Shown here piece after piece: positions 27,363 to 36,015 of a stretch of 36,015 nt of DNA; within the stretch, counting starts at the first letter, position 1; every line of letters starts with the position of its first letter. A program made the position numbers and the translations under genes. A model generated the notes under the pieces. It did not search any database, was not told the origin of the DNA, and was given only the letters and a program-made list of their open reading frames with translations. Where the stretch lies: assembly GCA_027353165.1 (NCBI GenBank), contig DAIEHY010000007.1, positions 1-36,015 on the forward strand, written 5' to 3'. Source of the stretch: Desulfosporosinus sp. Its GTDB lineage: Bacteria; Bacillota; Desulfitobacteriia; Desulfitobacteriales; Desulfitobacteriaceae.

Positions 27363-27792
27363 TTTGCCACCTCGAGTATTGGAAGGTAATACTTCCAATT
27401 TTCACATAGTCTCCTGCAACCAATTGCACAGGTGAATGAATTTGCTCTCCATTAACCCAGGTTCCATTAGTACTTCCCATATCTTCCAAAATCGTTTGTC
27501 CTTTTTGCAAGCGAAATGCAGCATGATCAATGGAAGCAAAATGATCTGTTAAAACAATATCATTATGCTTTCCCCGTCCCAAACGTAACCCTTTAGCATC
27601 GACTCTAAAGATCCGCCCTCGGGCAAGGGACTCTCCTCCAGTAAGGACTTCTAAACGTCCAGATTCGTTGACAGAGCGTTGAAAAATCCCCTTCAGCTGA
27701 AGATCCGCCAAAAGCGCCGTAAATATTCGAAAGATAAAAAGATAGATAAGGGCGACAAAAACCAGTCGTCCAATGACTAAAACAAATTGCAT
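27343..27792 (-). CDS. Membrane-anchored FHA-domain protein (FhaB-like)
   Basis: N-terminal TM then RLGRGKHNDIVLTD..SIDHAAF...LEDMGSTNGTWVNGEQI. Confidence 0.92.
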   Translation of the reverse strand: MQFVLVIGRLVFVALIYLFIFRIFTALLADLQLKGIFQRSVNESGRLEVLTGGESLARGRIFRVDAKGLRLGRGKHNDIVLTDHFASIDHAAFRLQKGQTILEDMGSTNGTWVNGEQIHSPVQLVAGDYVKIGSITFQYSRWQNESSKL

Positions 27793-27811
27793 ACAATCCT
27801 CCAAATCAAGC

Positions 27812-28624
27812 TTAGGGGGCTCTTTGTATGACCAATACACTTTGTCCGATTTTGATTCGGTCCCCTGGAGCTGTGGTCTGATGGGTAATTCGCTGTCCGT
27901 TTACAAAGGAACCATTCGTACTTCCCAAATCATCCAGCCACCAACCATTTTCTCCTCCCGATGCGATCTTTAGATGTCGACGTGAAACTTCAGGGTCATG
28001 AAGTACCAAATCACATTGGCCATGACGGCCAATGAAGAATTCCGCCTCCTGAAGCGGGAATTTCTGGCCCGTATCTGGTCCTTCAATGATTTCGAGAAAG
28101 TAAACAGAATTCCTTCCCGATTTACCTTCAGGCTGGAAGTTTGTCTTGACACTTTCTCTGAAAATAGTTGTACTTTCTCGCCAATTCGATGATTTAGGTG
28201 GAACATTTTCACTTTCTTCTCCTAGATCATTGAGTTCTTCTCCCCAGTTGACATCAATCGAATCATCAAAATCCACTTCAATCACCATCTGTCGAGGGTT
28301 TACCGTCTCGTCGGCGTGCAACTCAATAGCAGGTTTAGTGAGAAATGTATACCCGTTTCGCTCCGCCTCGACAAATAAATATTTTGAGAGTTCAATCAGA
28401 AATGCATCCCCGAAACTTGCTATAGGTCCCCAATCACTAGAATGGAGATAGACCCGATAGATATTCGGAACATAAACCTGTGAAATACTAACTTGCTTGT
28501 TCTTCAGCATCGCCTTTACTAGTTCTTTGGCAATTTCCACAGGTTGAAGCCGGGTCGCACCCTTTTTAAACGCTTCAGTAAAAAGAAATTCGGCCATCCC
28601 CTCAAATCGAGTCAACAGGCTCAT
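27812..28624 (-). CDS. FHA-domain protein with DUF3662-like N-terminus (FhaA-like)
   Basis: MSLLTRFEGMAEFLFTEAFKKGATRLQPVEIAKELVKAM; FIGRHGQCDLVLHDPEVSRRHLKI...LDDLGSTNGSFVNGQRI. Confidence 0.92.
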   Translation of the reverse strand: MSLLTRFEGMAEFLFTEAFKKGATRLQPVEIAKELVKAMLKNKQVSISQVYVPNIYRVYLHSSDWGPIASFGDAFLIELSKYLFVEAERNGYTFLTKPAIELHADETVNPRQMVIEVDFDDSIDVNWGEELNDLGEESENVPPKSSNWRESTTIFRESVKTNFQPEGKSGRNSVYFLEIIEGPDTGQKFPLQEAEFFIGRHGQCDLVLHDPEVSRRHLKIASGGENGWWLDDLGSTNGSFVNGQRITHQTTAPGDRIKIGQSVLVIQRAP

Positions 28625-28626
28625 AT

Positions 28627-29682
28627 TCACCCCTCCCACTGTCGACGAAGTTGTCCACAAGCTGCATTGATGTCTGTCCCCCGTTCCTCACGTGACGACA
28701 CAGAAATTCCGGCATTTTCTAACACCTGGGCAAACCTCTTTATCTTCTCCTGATCAGGACGTTTCATTCCGGTACCTTCTACAGGATTTATAGGAATCAA
28801 ATTAACGTGTCCTAATTGTCCCTTAAGCAATCTGGCCAAGGCCTCTGCTTCCTCTCTCCTCGTATTTTCAGCAGTCAAGGCAACCTCAAAGGTAATCCGA
28901 CGATGCGTGATTCGTGAGTACTCATGACAGGTTTCCATCAGGAGGGCCAGTGGATAACGACGATTCATCGGAACTAACTGATTTCTTATCTCGTCCTTAG
29001 CGGCGTGAAGAGATACCGCTAAACCCACTTGAGGATTATCCTTAGCTAATTGAAGGATTCGAGGCACAACCCCACACGTCGAAATCGTCATACGCCGCAT
29101 ACCAATTGCCTGTCCTTGTTCATGATTTAAAAGTTCAATTGCTTTAAGAACCGAATCATAATTAAGTAAAGGTTCCCCCATCCCCATAAAGACTATGTTG
29201 GTTACCTGGAAATCCGGATCTTCTTGCCGAATCAAATGGGTGATATCCAAAACTTGCCCCACGATTTCAGCGGGACTTAAGTTTCTTCGGAAGCCTTCAA
29301 TTCCAGTTGCACAGAATGCGCAACCTACCGCACATCCCACTTGCGTCGAGACACAAACCGTATGGCGGTCCCGAGATTGGGTTCGAGAATAATCCATGAG
29401 AACACACTCGATCATCTCCCCATCTTCAAGACGGAACAAATACTTACGCGTGCCATCCGTAGAACGCTGTTCTTGGACCTGTTCTAAACAATATAAATGT
29501 AATCGACTGCTTAACGTTTGCAAGTCATCCTTACTAATGTTTTTTATCTCGTCCCAAGAAAGCACTGCTTTTTGCTGCACCCACTGAAACAACTGGAGCC
29601 CCCGAAATTGTTTCAAACCCAACTCTCGACAAATCTCTATCAGTTCATTATCTAAACAACCTCGCAATTCGATAATTCCCAT
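28627..29682 (-). CDS. rlmN: 23S rRNA (adenine2503-C2)-methyltransferase RlmN
   Basis: Radical SAM CAVGCAFCATG, MGMGEPLLNYD, SLHAAKDEIRNQLVPMNRRYP. Confidence 0.97.
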   Translation of the reverse strand: MGIIELRGCLDNELIEICRELGLKQFRGLQLFQWVQQKAVLSWDEIKNISKDDLQTLSSRLHLYCLEQVQEQRSTDGTRKYLFRLEDGEMIECVLMDYSRTQSRDRHTVCVSTQVGCAVGCAFCATGIEGFRRNLSPAEIVGQVLDITHLIRQEDPDFQVTNIVFMGMGEPLLNYDSVLKAIELLNHEQGQAIGMRRMTISTCGVVPRILQLAKDNPQVGLAVSLHAAKDEIRNQLVPMNRRYPLALLMETCHEYSRITHRRITFEVALTAENTRREEAEALARLLKGQLGHVNLIPINPVEGTGMKRPDQEKIKRFAQVLENAGISVSSREERGTDINAACGQLRRQWEG

Positions 29683-29731
29683 AATATATATTATTCACCC
29701 AATTCGTTCCAATTAAACTTCTTTGTCAAGA

Positions 29732-29750
29732 AAACTTGGCTAGTGCCAAG
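29732..29750 (-). terminator. Probable terminator downstream of rsmB
   Basis: CTTGGC-ACTA-GCCAAG-TTTTC on the minus strand. Confidence 0.55.
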
Positions 29751-29761
29751 CACTATCCTTT

Positions 29762-31117
29762 TTAACTAGTACGATGGAATTTTGCTAAGAAAAACCCATC
29801 CATTTTATGACGATTCGGTAAAAGTTGGAGCATTCCTTTATTTGCTTGTTGAATATCTCTCGTATTCTCCAGAGTAAAGGGCAAGGACTCTATCAAGCTG
29901 ACCGGTTCAAACTCCGGATGTTCGACGCGAAACCTCTTGACTAGCTCAAAATTCTCTTCTGGCTCCGTGGTACAGGTTGAGTAAACCAAATCCCCTTCGA
30001 CATCGACACAAGACGCTGCCCGTTCCAAGATGGCTAATTGAAGGGATGGAAACTCCTTCAGATCTTTTTCCTCCCTCTGCCAACGCAGGTCTGCCCTGCG
30101 ACGCAGAACGCCCAAACCCGAGCAAGGAACGTCCACCAAAACGCGCTGTTGAGAACCGAGTCTTACCCCGGGCAAATCCCGTGCATCCCCTAACTGAGGT
30201 TGGATGATTGTAATTCCCAACCTTTGCGTTAATTGCTGAATGAGTTCCAGTTTGTGCGCATGAATATCAAAGGCCAGAATTTCCCCCTGATTTTGCATTA
30301 GCTGAGCTATATGAGTCGCCTTCCCACCAGGAGCACTACAAGCATCCAAGACACGTTGCCCTGGTTTAGGGCTGAGCACGTGTGCAACAAGTTGCGAGCT
30401 CTCATCCTGAACTGTAAATAGCCCCTCCCGGAAACTCTCTAGTCGATCAAGTGCACTAAAATTTTGAATCCTCAAACTTTCTGGGATCCGAGTTCCTAAT
30501 TCGACGGTGATTCCTTCCTGGATCAAACGATCTCTTAAAGCCTCACGCGAAATCTTCAATGTGTTGGTACGTATCCAAGTATGCGCTGGTTGATTATTGG
30601 CTAAACATAAAGCTTCCGTTTCCTCCAGGCCCCAGCGTTTTAGCCAACGTTGAATTATCCATTCTGGGTGAGAATAACGCACAGAGAGATAGCGAACGGT
30701 TTCGCGCTTGGCATCTGGCCAAGGAAACTCCCAAGCAGAACTCATGACTTTCCGCAGGACGACATTGACTAGCCCTGTATACTTAGGGTTACCTTTTGCT
30801 AATTCCACGCTTTCATTGACTGCAGCGGCTGGAGGAATCTTATCCGCATAAAGCAATTGAAAAGCACCGATCCGCAAAATCGCCCTAATTTCATGTGGAA
30901 GCGCAGACATTGACTTGTTTAGATGTCTGCGCAAAGCATAATCTAACGTAAGTCTATGTTTAAGTGCTCCATTCACCAACAACGTTACAAATTGTCGATC
31001 TCTAGAATCTGGTAGTCTGCCAATATTATTCTGTAACAAGAGATTGGCGTAAGCCCCTTCCACTTCTACACGCGTCAATATCTGTACTGCCATACTTCGA
31101 GCTGTCAGCTTAATCAT
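29762..31117 (-). CDS. rsmB: 16S rRNA (cytosine967-C5)-methyltransferase RsmB
   Basis: NusB-like N-terminus, VLDACSAPGGKATHIAQ, VDVPCSGLGVLRRRADLRW, YSTCTTEPEEN. Confidence 0.97.
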   Translation of the reverse strand: MIKLTARSMAVQILTRVEVEGAYANLLLQNNIGRLPDSRDRQFVTLLVNGALKHRLTLDYALRRHLNKSMSALPHEIRAILRIGAFQLLYADKIPPAAAVNESVELAKGNPKYTGLVNVVLRKVMSSAWEFPWPDAKRETVRYLSVRYSHPEWIIQRWLKRWGLEETEALCLANNQPAHTWIRTNTLKISREALRDRLIQEGITVELGTRIPESLRIQNFSALDRLESFREGLFTVQDESSQLVAHVLSPKPGQRVLDACSAPGGKATHIAQLMQNQGEILAFDIHAHKLELIQQLTQRLGITIIQPQLGDARDLPGVRLGSQQRVLVDVPCSGLGVLRRRADLRWQREEKDLKEFPSLQLAILERAASCVDVEGDLVYSTCTTEPEENFELVKRFRVEHPEFEPVSLIESLPFTLENTRDIQQANKGMLQLLPNRHKMDGFFLAKFHRTS

Positions 31118-31799
31118 CACTTCTCCCCCGCGCAATGAGAATAAATCTTGCTAACTGAAGGACCGCAGCCAAAGCGGCTGCTACGTAGGTTAGAGCCGCT
31201 GCATTTAAGACAGAACGAGCACCACCTATTTCATTTCCTCCGAGCATACCTTTCTCCTGTAGTAGGGACATCGCTCTACCACTGGCATTGTATTCGACCG
31301 GCAGAGTAATTAGCTGGAAAATTACAGCAAAGGTAAACGCTACTATCCCTATCTGTAGAAGCCAGTCAAAGCTTGGCATGAATAGCCCTACCATAATCAA
31401 AATCGGACCTGCCCCACTGCCAAAGTTAGCAATAGGAACAAAGGATGACCGAAGTTGCATCGGAAAATATCCTGCAGCATGCTGCAAAGCATGACCAGTT
31501 TCATGAGCGGCTATCGCCACAGAGGAAAGTGAGCTACCATGATAAACATCCTCACTAAGCCGAATAACCCGCGTACGTGGATCGTAGTGATCGGAAAGTC
31601 GCCCTCCAATCGGTTCAACCCGCACATCGTATAATCCGCCACTGTTCAAAAGTTCACGAGCTGCCTGAGCCCCTGTGAGTCCAGTCTCTGAACGGATTTT
31701 AGAATACTTTTTGTAAGACGAAGAAATCCGGAATTGAGCAAATAAAGAAAGCAAGATTGCCGGAATTAAGAGAACCATTGTCGCATCCCAAAAAAACAT
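31110..31799 (-). CDS. Zinc metallopeptidase, membrane (YugP family)
   Basis: YDPRTRVIRLSEDVYHGSSLSSVAIAAHETGHALQHAAGY (HExxH). Confidence 0.94.
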   Translation of the reverse strand: MFFWDATMVLLIPAILLSLFAQFRISSSYKKYSKIRSETGLTGAQAARELLNSGGLYDVRVEPIGGRLSDHYDPRTRVIRLSEDVYHGSSLSSVAIAAHETGHALQHAAGYFPMQLRSSFVPIANFGSGAGPILIMVGLFMPSFDWLLQIGIVAFTFAVIFQLITLPVEYNASGRAMSLLQEKGMLGGNEIGGARSVLNAAALTYVAAALAAVLQLARFILIARGRSDD

Positions 31800-31863
31800 A
31801 TAACCACCTCCATATTAAACTTTCCCGACACCCTTTCTTAAAGAAGGGTACCAAGAGTTTGCT

Positions 31864-32802
31864 TCAACCTAATTTTTCGCCAGTTTGGCCGTGCCGACCC
31901 TTAAAAAAATCTTTGGCAGACATCCTGCGTTTTCCTGCTGGTTGGACTTCCCAAACCCGGAGGATCCCGTCCCCCGTCTGTACTAACAAACCATCTTCGA
32001 TTACTTGAATAATTTCGCCCTGGTCAAATGACTTAGCACCTTTGTCGACCTGAGGATAAAGAGCGCTTCGCCAGATCTTGAGGTTTTCCCCTCTGAAGAC
32101 CGTGTAGGCCCCCGGCCAAGGATTTAGTCCTCGAATCTGATGATGCAGATCGACCGCGCTACGTGACCAATCTATACGTTCATGTTCGCGTTTCAGTAGC
32201 GGAGCATAATTAGTTTCACCAGTTTGGGGTATCTGAATTAATTTCTCAAGTTGTAACTTACGCAACGTCTCTATCAGCAATTCTGCACCCAAGATAGCCA
32301 ATTGATCATAAACTTCACCCGTTGTCGCTTCATTGGAAACTACAATTTCGCGTTTTAGCAACATGTCCCCCGTATCTAATCCTTCGTCCATGAGCATGGT
32401 CGTCACGCCTGTTAAGGTTTCCCCATTCATTAGTGCCCAATGAATGGGTGCGGCGCCCCGGTATGCAGGAAGCAGAGAAGCATGAACATTAATACACCCT
32501 TTTAAAGGGATCTGTAAAATATCCTTGGATAGAATCTGTCCGTAAGCGACGACAATAATACTCTCAGGAGCCAGATCCTTAAGCAATTGAATCCCTTCGG
32601 GCGTTTTTATACTTGCAGGTTGAAAAACAGATAAACCTAATTCCTCAGCGGCGACTTTTACGGGACTAGGTCTTAAGTTCTTTCCTCGTCCAGCCGGTCG
32701 ATCAGGCTGGGTAAAGACCCCCACAACCTCATGCCCTTCTCGCACCAAGGCCCATAAAGTCGGTACGGAATAATCAGGTGTCCCCATAAAAACTATGCGC
32801 AT
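31864..32802 (-). CDS. fmt: Methionyl-tRNA formyltransferase
   Basis: MRIVFMGTPDYSVPTL, NVHASLLPAYRGAAPIHWALMNGE, GLDTGDML. Confidence 0.98.
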   Translation of the reverse strand: MRIVFMGTPDYSVPTLWALVREGHEVVGVFTQPDRPAGRGKNLRPSPVKVAAEELGLSVFQPASIKTPEGIQLLKDLAPESIIVVAYGQILSKDILQIPLKGCINVHASLLPAYRGAAPIHWALMNGETLTGVTTMLMDEGLDTGDMLLKREIVVSNEATTGEVYDQLAILGAELLIETLRKLQLEKLIQIPQTGETNYAPLLKREHERIDWSRSAVDLHHQIRGLNPWPGAYTVFRGENLKIWRSALYPQVDKGAKSFDQGEIIQVIEDGLLVQTGDGILRVWEVQPAGKRRMSAKDFFKGRHGQTGEKLG

Positions 32803-32891
32803 AACAACCCCCCCTACTCGTGGTTCTCAAATCTTTTCGAACCCCGTACCCATGGTTCAATAATTTAGTATTGGTTTTTATCCCTTTTCGC

Positions 32892-33344
32892 TTAGCTGCG
32901 ATAAGTTTTCTTAGCCAAATCAATGAATAATATCCCTTCCAGATGATCAATCTCATGTTGTAAAGCACGAGCTAATAAACGGTCGGCATGAATGTCGCAC
33001 ATTTCACCTTGACGATTTAAACCCTGAACACGAATCTTAGCGGCCCTAACGACATCTCCTGTTATATTTGGAATACTAAGGCAACCTTCTTCTGCGACAG
33101 CTTCCCCTTCTTTTTCCAAAATAACTGGATTTACAAGTTCCACTATTTGATCATCAACCTTAACGACAATGACCCGCTTGGACACCCCAATTTGAGGAGC
33201 AGCTAATCCTACTCCTTCTGCAGCATTCATAGTATCCAGCATATTATTGAGGAGTTTTATAATCGACGCATTAACTTCTTTAACCTCTTTCGCCTTTTCA
33301 CGCAGCACATCCGTCCCAATTTCTACAATCTGATATATAGCCAT
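32892..33344 (-). CDS. def: Peptide deformylase
   Basis: GVGLAAPQIGV, EEGCLSIP, LQHEIDHLEGILFID. Confidence 0.98.
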   Translation of the reverse strand: MAIYQIVEIGTDVLREKAKEVKEVNASIIKLLNNMLDTMNAAEGVGLAAPQIGVSKRVIVVKVDDQIVELVNPVILEKEGEAVAEEGCLSIPNITGDVVRAAKIRVQGLNRQGEMCDIHADRLLARALQHEIDHLEGILFIDLAKKTYRS

Positions 33345-33446
33345 TTTCATGAACCCCTTTCTTTAAACCAATTGATTCTAGATTCTTATGCTCCTATTTT
33401 CTTCTTAATAAGTTTTACTTTTCTGCTCATTGGGGCTGAGTCCATC

Positions 33447-35741
33447 CTACATTGATAACGGATTGACTTCAACGTTTAAAACTATCCCATTGCTGGCTGG
33501 GCTTTGAAAAAACCTTTGAATTCCTCGATGCAAAAACGCCCTAAGCAAATCTTGTCGAGTTCCTTTAACTGAGATCTGCCATCTCCATTGATTTTTAAGC
33601 CTGGGTAATACAGCTGGAGAAGGCCCTAAAATATCCAATTCAGTATTTCCAAATTCAGGGTCTTGCATTCCTTGCAACAAGCAAGCCCCCAAATCATTCG
33701 CCCCTTTGATAACCCGATCTTCTTTGTCATGAAGTAGCAAAACCCGAATGATGTGCGTGTAAGGTGGGTACTTGCGCTCTTTGCGATAGCCAATTTCCTC
33801 CCAGAAGAACCCCTTGTAATCATGATGAGCTGCCCTTACAATGGCATCATCTGTTGGAGAATAGGTTTGAATCACTACCTCACCTGGTTTGACGCTCCGA
33901 CCCGCTCGACCAGCAACCTGAGTTAATAGTTGAAACGTCCGTTCCCTAGCCCGAAAATCCGGCATATTAAGGGTTTGATCGGCGGCAATAACTCCTACTA
34001 ACGTGACATTCGGGAAATCTAAGCCTTTAGCCATCATCTGAGTACCTACTAAAATCGAAGCTTCTTGCCGTCGAAATTTACCTAAAATATGGTTATGCGC
34101 TTCATTAGATCGTGTCGTATCAAAGTCCATACGCAAAATAGGAACCTCTGGTAATAAACTTTGCAGTTCCTCCTCTACTCGCTGAGTCCCCTGCCCAAAA
34201 AAACGAATATAGCGACTACCGCAATTCGGAAAAGCATGAGGAGGAAGTTCATGGTGGTTACAGTAATGGCAACGCATGGCTTGCCCCTGGGTATGATAGG
34301 TTAAGGAGATATCACAATTTGGGCAACTGACTACATACCCACATTCTCGACAAATCACAAAGGTTGAATACCCTCGGCGATTTAAGAAAAGCATGGTTTG
34401 CTCGCCCTTTTCCATTCTATCCTGCAATTTCTGTTGAAGTAAGAGGGAAAACATACTCCGATTTCCCGTTTGTAGTTCCTTGCGCATATCGACAATTTCG
34501 ACCGGCGGTAAAACACTAGTTCCAATTCGAGAAGACATTGTCAGCATTCGGATTTTGCCTGATTGCGCTGCAGCATAGGCTTCAAGCGAAGGAGTTGCAC
34601 TCCCCAATAACACAACACCTTTTCTCTGTTCCATCCTCTTACGGGCCACATCACGTGCGTGATATTTAGGATTCTCGTCCTGTTTATAGGCATTGTCATG
34701 TTCTTCATCGAGTATGATAAGTCGCAAATTTGGTAAAGGGGCAAACACGGCCGAACGTGCTCCGATCACGATTCGTTTTCGCCCTGCCAAAATATCCTCC
34801 CAAGCCTTCATCTTTTCTTTCGGTCGTATACCAGAGTGCATGATAATAACCTGCTCACCAAATTGGATTTCGAAATACTGTGCAACTTGAGAAGTCAGAG
34901 AAATTTCCGGCACCAAAAGAATGGCATCTCCACCTTGGTCCAAAACTTGGGCAATTAACTCACGGTAAACATCCGTTTTTCCACTGCCTGTCACGCCATG
35001 CAGCAAAATAGTTTGAGATGTCCCTTCTTCTAGAGCCTTTAATACACTACTCACGGCTGTTGTCTGCTCTGCAGTTAATTTATAAAGTCTTCCACCCCTA
35101 GCAAAGCAAAGTTCATTGACTTGGTTTCCCTGAAGAAGGTCATCCTGTTTATCAACTGTTTTTTTGGATGACCCTGCTTCATAGGGAGACACAAAACGCG
35201 CTTCTTTTTTTATCCAACCTTGTTGAAGTAGTTTTTCTAGTGTCTCATCAGAAATATCTGCTCTCTTTAAGAAGATCTTTAAGGAAATCGCCTTTCTCCT
35301 AGCTCTATTTAGCACCGTAATCGCGTGAAAGGCTTCTGGATTTAGCCATTTTTGGGCCTGTACATCTGAATCCTCAAGCGAGGCTATGAGAAAAACCCAT
35401 TCATCTATCTTTCCTTTGAGAAGCGGCCATACCGTATGTAAGCTTTGAGCGATTGAACATATAGTTGTTTGAGCTAACCAATGTGCTAATTCTATGAGTT
35501 CTGGTGGAACAAGACTCCCATCATCGATAATCTCACTCACTGGTTTGAGCTTGATATTTTCCAGTCCTTCCGGTAAATCATGGGTGACGTTAACAACGAG
35601 CCCTTGTACTTTTCGGTTCTGGAGGAAAACGAGAACTCTCATTCCAATTTTCACACAAAGATTGTCTGGAATAAAATAATGATAACTTTGATCCAGGCGC
35701 CGATTAGCTACATCAACCAAAACTTCAGCATAGCGAAACAT
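33447..35741 (-). CDS. priA: Primosomal protein N' (replication restart helicase PriA)
   Basis: LLHGVTGSGKTDVYRELI, DEEHDNAYKQDE, GSATPSLEAY, FLNRRGYSTFVICRECGYVVSCPNCDISLTYH, GRAGRSVKPGEV. Confidence 0.98.
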   Translation of the reverse strand: MFRYAEVLVDVANRRLDQSYHYFIPDNLCVKIGMRVLVFLQNRKVQGLVVNVTHDLPEGLENIKLKPVSEIIDDGSLVPPELIELAHWLAQTTICSIAQSLHTVWPLLKGKIDEWVFLIASLEDSDVQAQKWLNPEAFHAITVLNRARRKAISLKIFLKRADISDETLEKLLQQGWIKKEARFVSPYEAGSSKKTVDKQDDLLQGNQVNELCFARGGRLYKLTAEQTTAVSSVLKALEEGTSQTILLHGVTGSGKTDVYRELIAQVLDQGGDAILLVPEISLTSQVAQYFEIQFGEQVIIMHSGIRPKEKMKAWEDILAGRKRIVIGARSAVFAPLPNLRLIILDEEHDNAYKQDENPKYHARDVARKRMEQRKGVVLLGSATPSLEAYAAAQSGKIRMLTMSSRIGTSVLPPVEIVDMRKELQTGNRSMFSLLLQQKLQDRMEKGEQTMLFLNRRGYSTFVICRECGYVVSCPNCDISLTYHTQGQAMRCHYCNHHELPPHAFPNCGSRYIRFFGQGTQRVEEELQSLLPEVPILRMDFDTTRSNEAHNHILGKFRRQEASILVGTQMMAKGLDFPNVTLVGVIAADQTLNMPDFRARERTFQLLTQVAGRAGRSVKPGEVVIQTYSPTDDAIVRAAHHDYKGFFWEEIGYRKERKYPPYTHIIRVLLLHDKEDRVIKGANDLGACLLQGMQDPEFGNTELDILGPSPAVLPRLKNQWRWQISVKGTRQDLLRAFLHRGIQRFFQSPASNGIVLNVEVNPLSM

Positions 35742-35869
35742 CCTGACGCCTCCTTATTGAAATAACCCATGCTTTTTATCAAATTTACGCTTACATCACA
35801 TTTTATCATATTCCTTTCAGGATAAATAATTTAAGCTTAAAGTTTTTAAAACAGATTATCAACTCCCTC

Positions 35870-35899
35870 TTGTCAAATTAGATCGAATTATGATATGCT
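35870..35899 (+). promoter_or_regulatory. Sigma-A-type promoter upstream of the pyr leader
   Basis: TTGTCA - 18 nt - TATGCT. Confidence 0.55.
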
Positions 35900-35914
35900 C
35901 AATGAAGTTAAATC

Positions 35915-35965
35915 CTTGTACCTTTAAATTAGTCCCGTGAGACTAAGAAGGGAATGGCGAACCAT
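35915..35965 (+). promoter_or_regulatory. PyrR-binding loop of a pyr operon attenuator leader
   Basis: TTTAAATTAGTCCCGTGAGACTAAGAAGGG resembles the PyrR anti-antiterminator consensus (ARUCCNGNGAGGYU). Confidence 0.8.
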
Positions 35966-35977
35966 GCATCAACATGG

Positions 35978-36015
35978 ACACCTCTTTCTTGCTTGCGGGC
36001 TAGGAAGAGGTTTTT
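35978..36015 (+). terminator. Attenuator terminator of the pyr leader (cut at window edge)
   Basis: CCTCTTtCttGC...GCtaGGAAGAGG followed by TTTTT. Confidence 0.75.

Noticed and set aside
32774-32968. 64-aa ORF between fmt and def
   Set aside because: Out of frame with and overlapping def and fmt ends; no family resemblance.
1-36015. tRNA, rRNA, CRISPR arrays, prophage or complete IS elements
   Set aside because: No supporting sequence patterns or transposase/integrase ORFs seen.

Overview
The window is mostly a core chromosomal segment of a spore-forming Firmicute. It looks like a Peptococcaceae/Desulfitobacterium-Desulfosporosinus-type organism (inference from gene content, not a search). 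The minus strand carries the conserved run priA-def-fmt-yugP-rsmB-rlmN-fhaA-fhaB-prpC-ftsW/rodA-pbpA-prkC-rsgA-rpe-thiN, then hslO. Further left are asp23/yloU-fakA, sdaAB-sdaAA, recG, an AAA ATPase/UvrD-helicase pair, rsmD, ackA, yceD-rpmF and the start of fapR. Plus-strand genes are ylbJ, gpr and rpmB, and a PyrR-type pyr attenuator leader sits at the right edge. The most unusual feature is a 181-bp element present twice, 2,026 bp apart (17721-17901 and 19747-19927), with 177/181 identical positions, no indels, and the same orientation. It has terminal inverted repeats, a roughly 26-bp interrupted internal stem, and a 9-bp complementarity that crosses that stem (potential pseudoknot). Two substitutions between copies become G-U wobbles only if the RNA is read from the minus strand. 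One copy supplies the stop codon of thiN; the other abuts the hslO stop through an imperfect 17-bp tandem of its own end. A ParE/Phd-type toxin-antitoxin module and hslO lie between the copies. Also notable are an unlisted 42-aa half-SASP-like ORF beside gpr, an orphan terminator in the gpr leader, and loss of one zinc-ligand cysteine in PriA. All calls were made by eye with no database searches.
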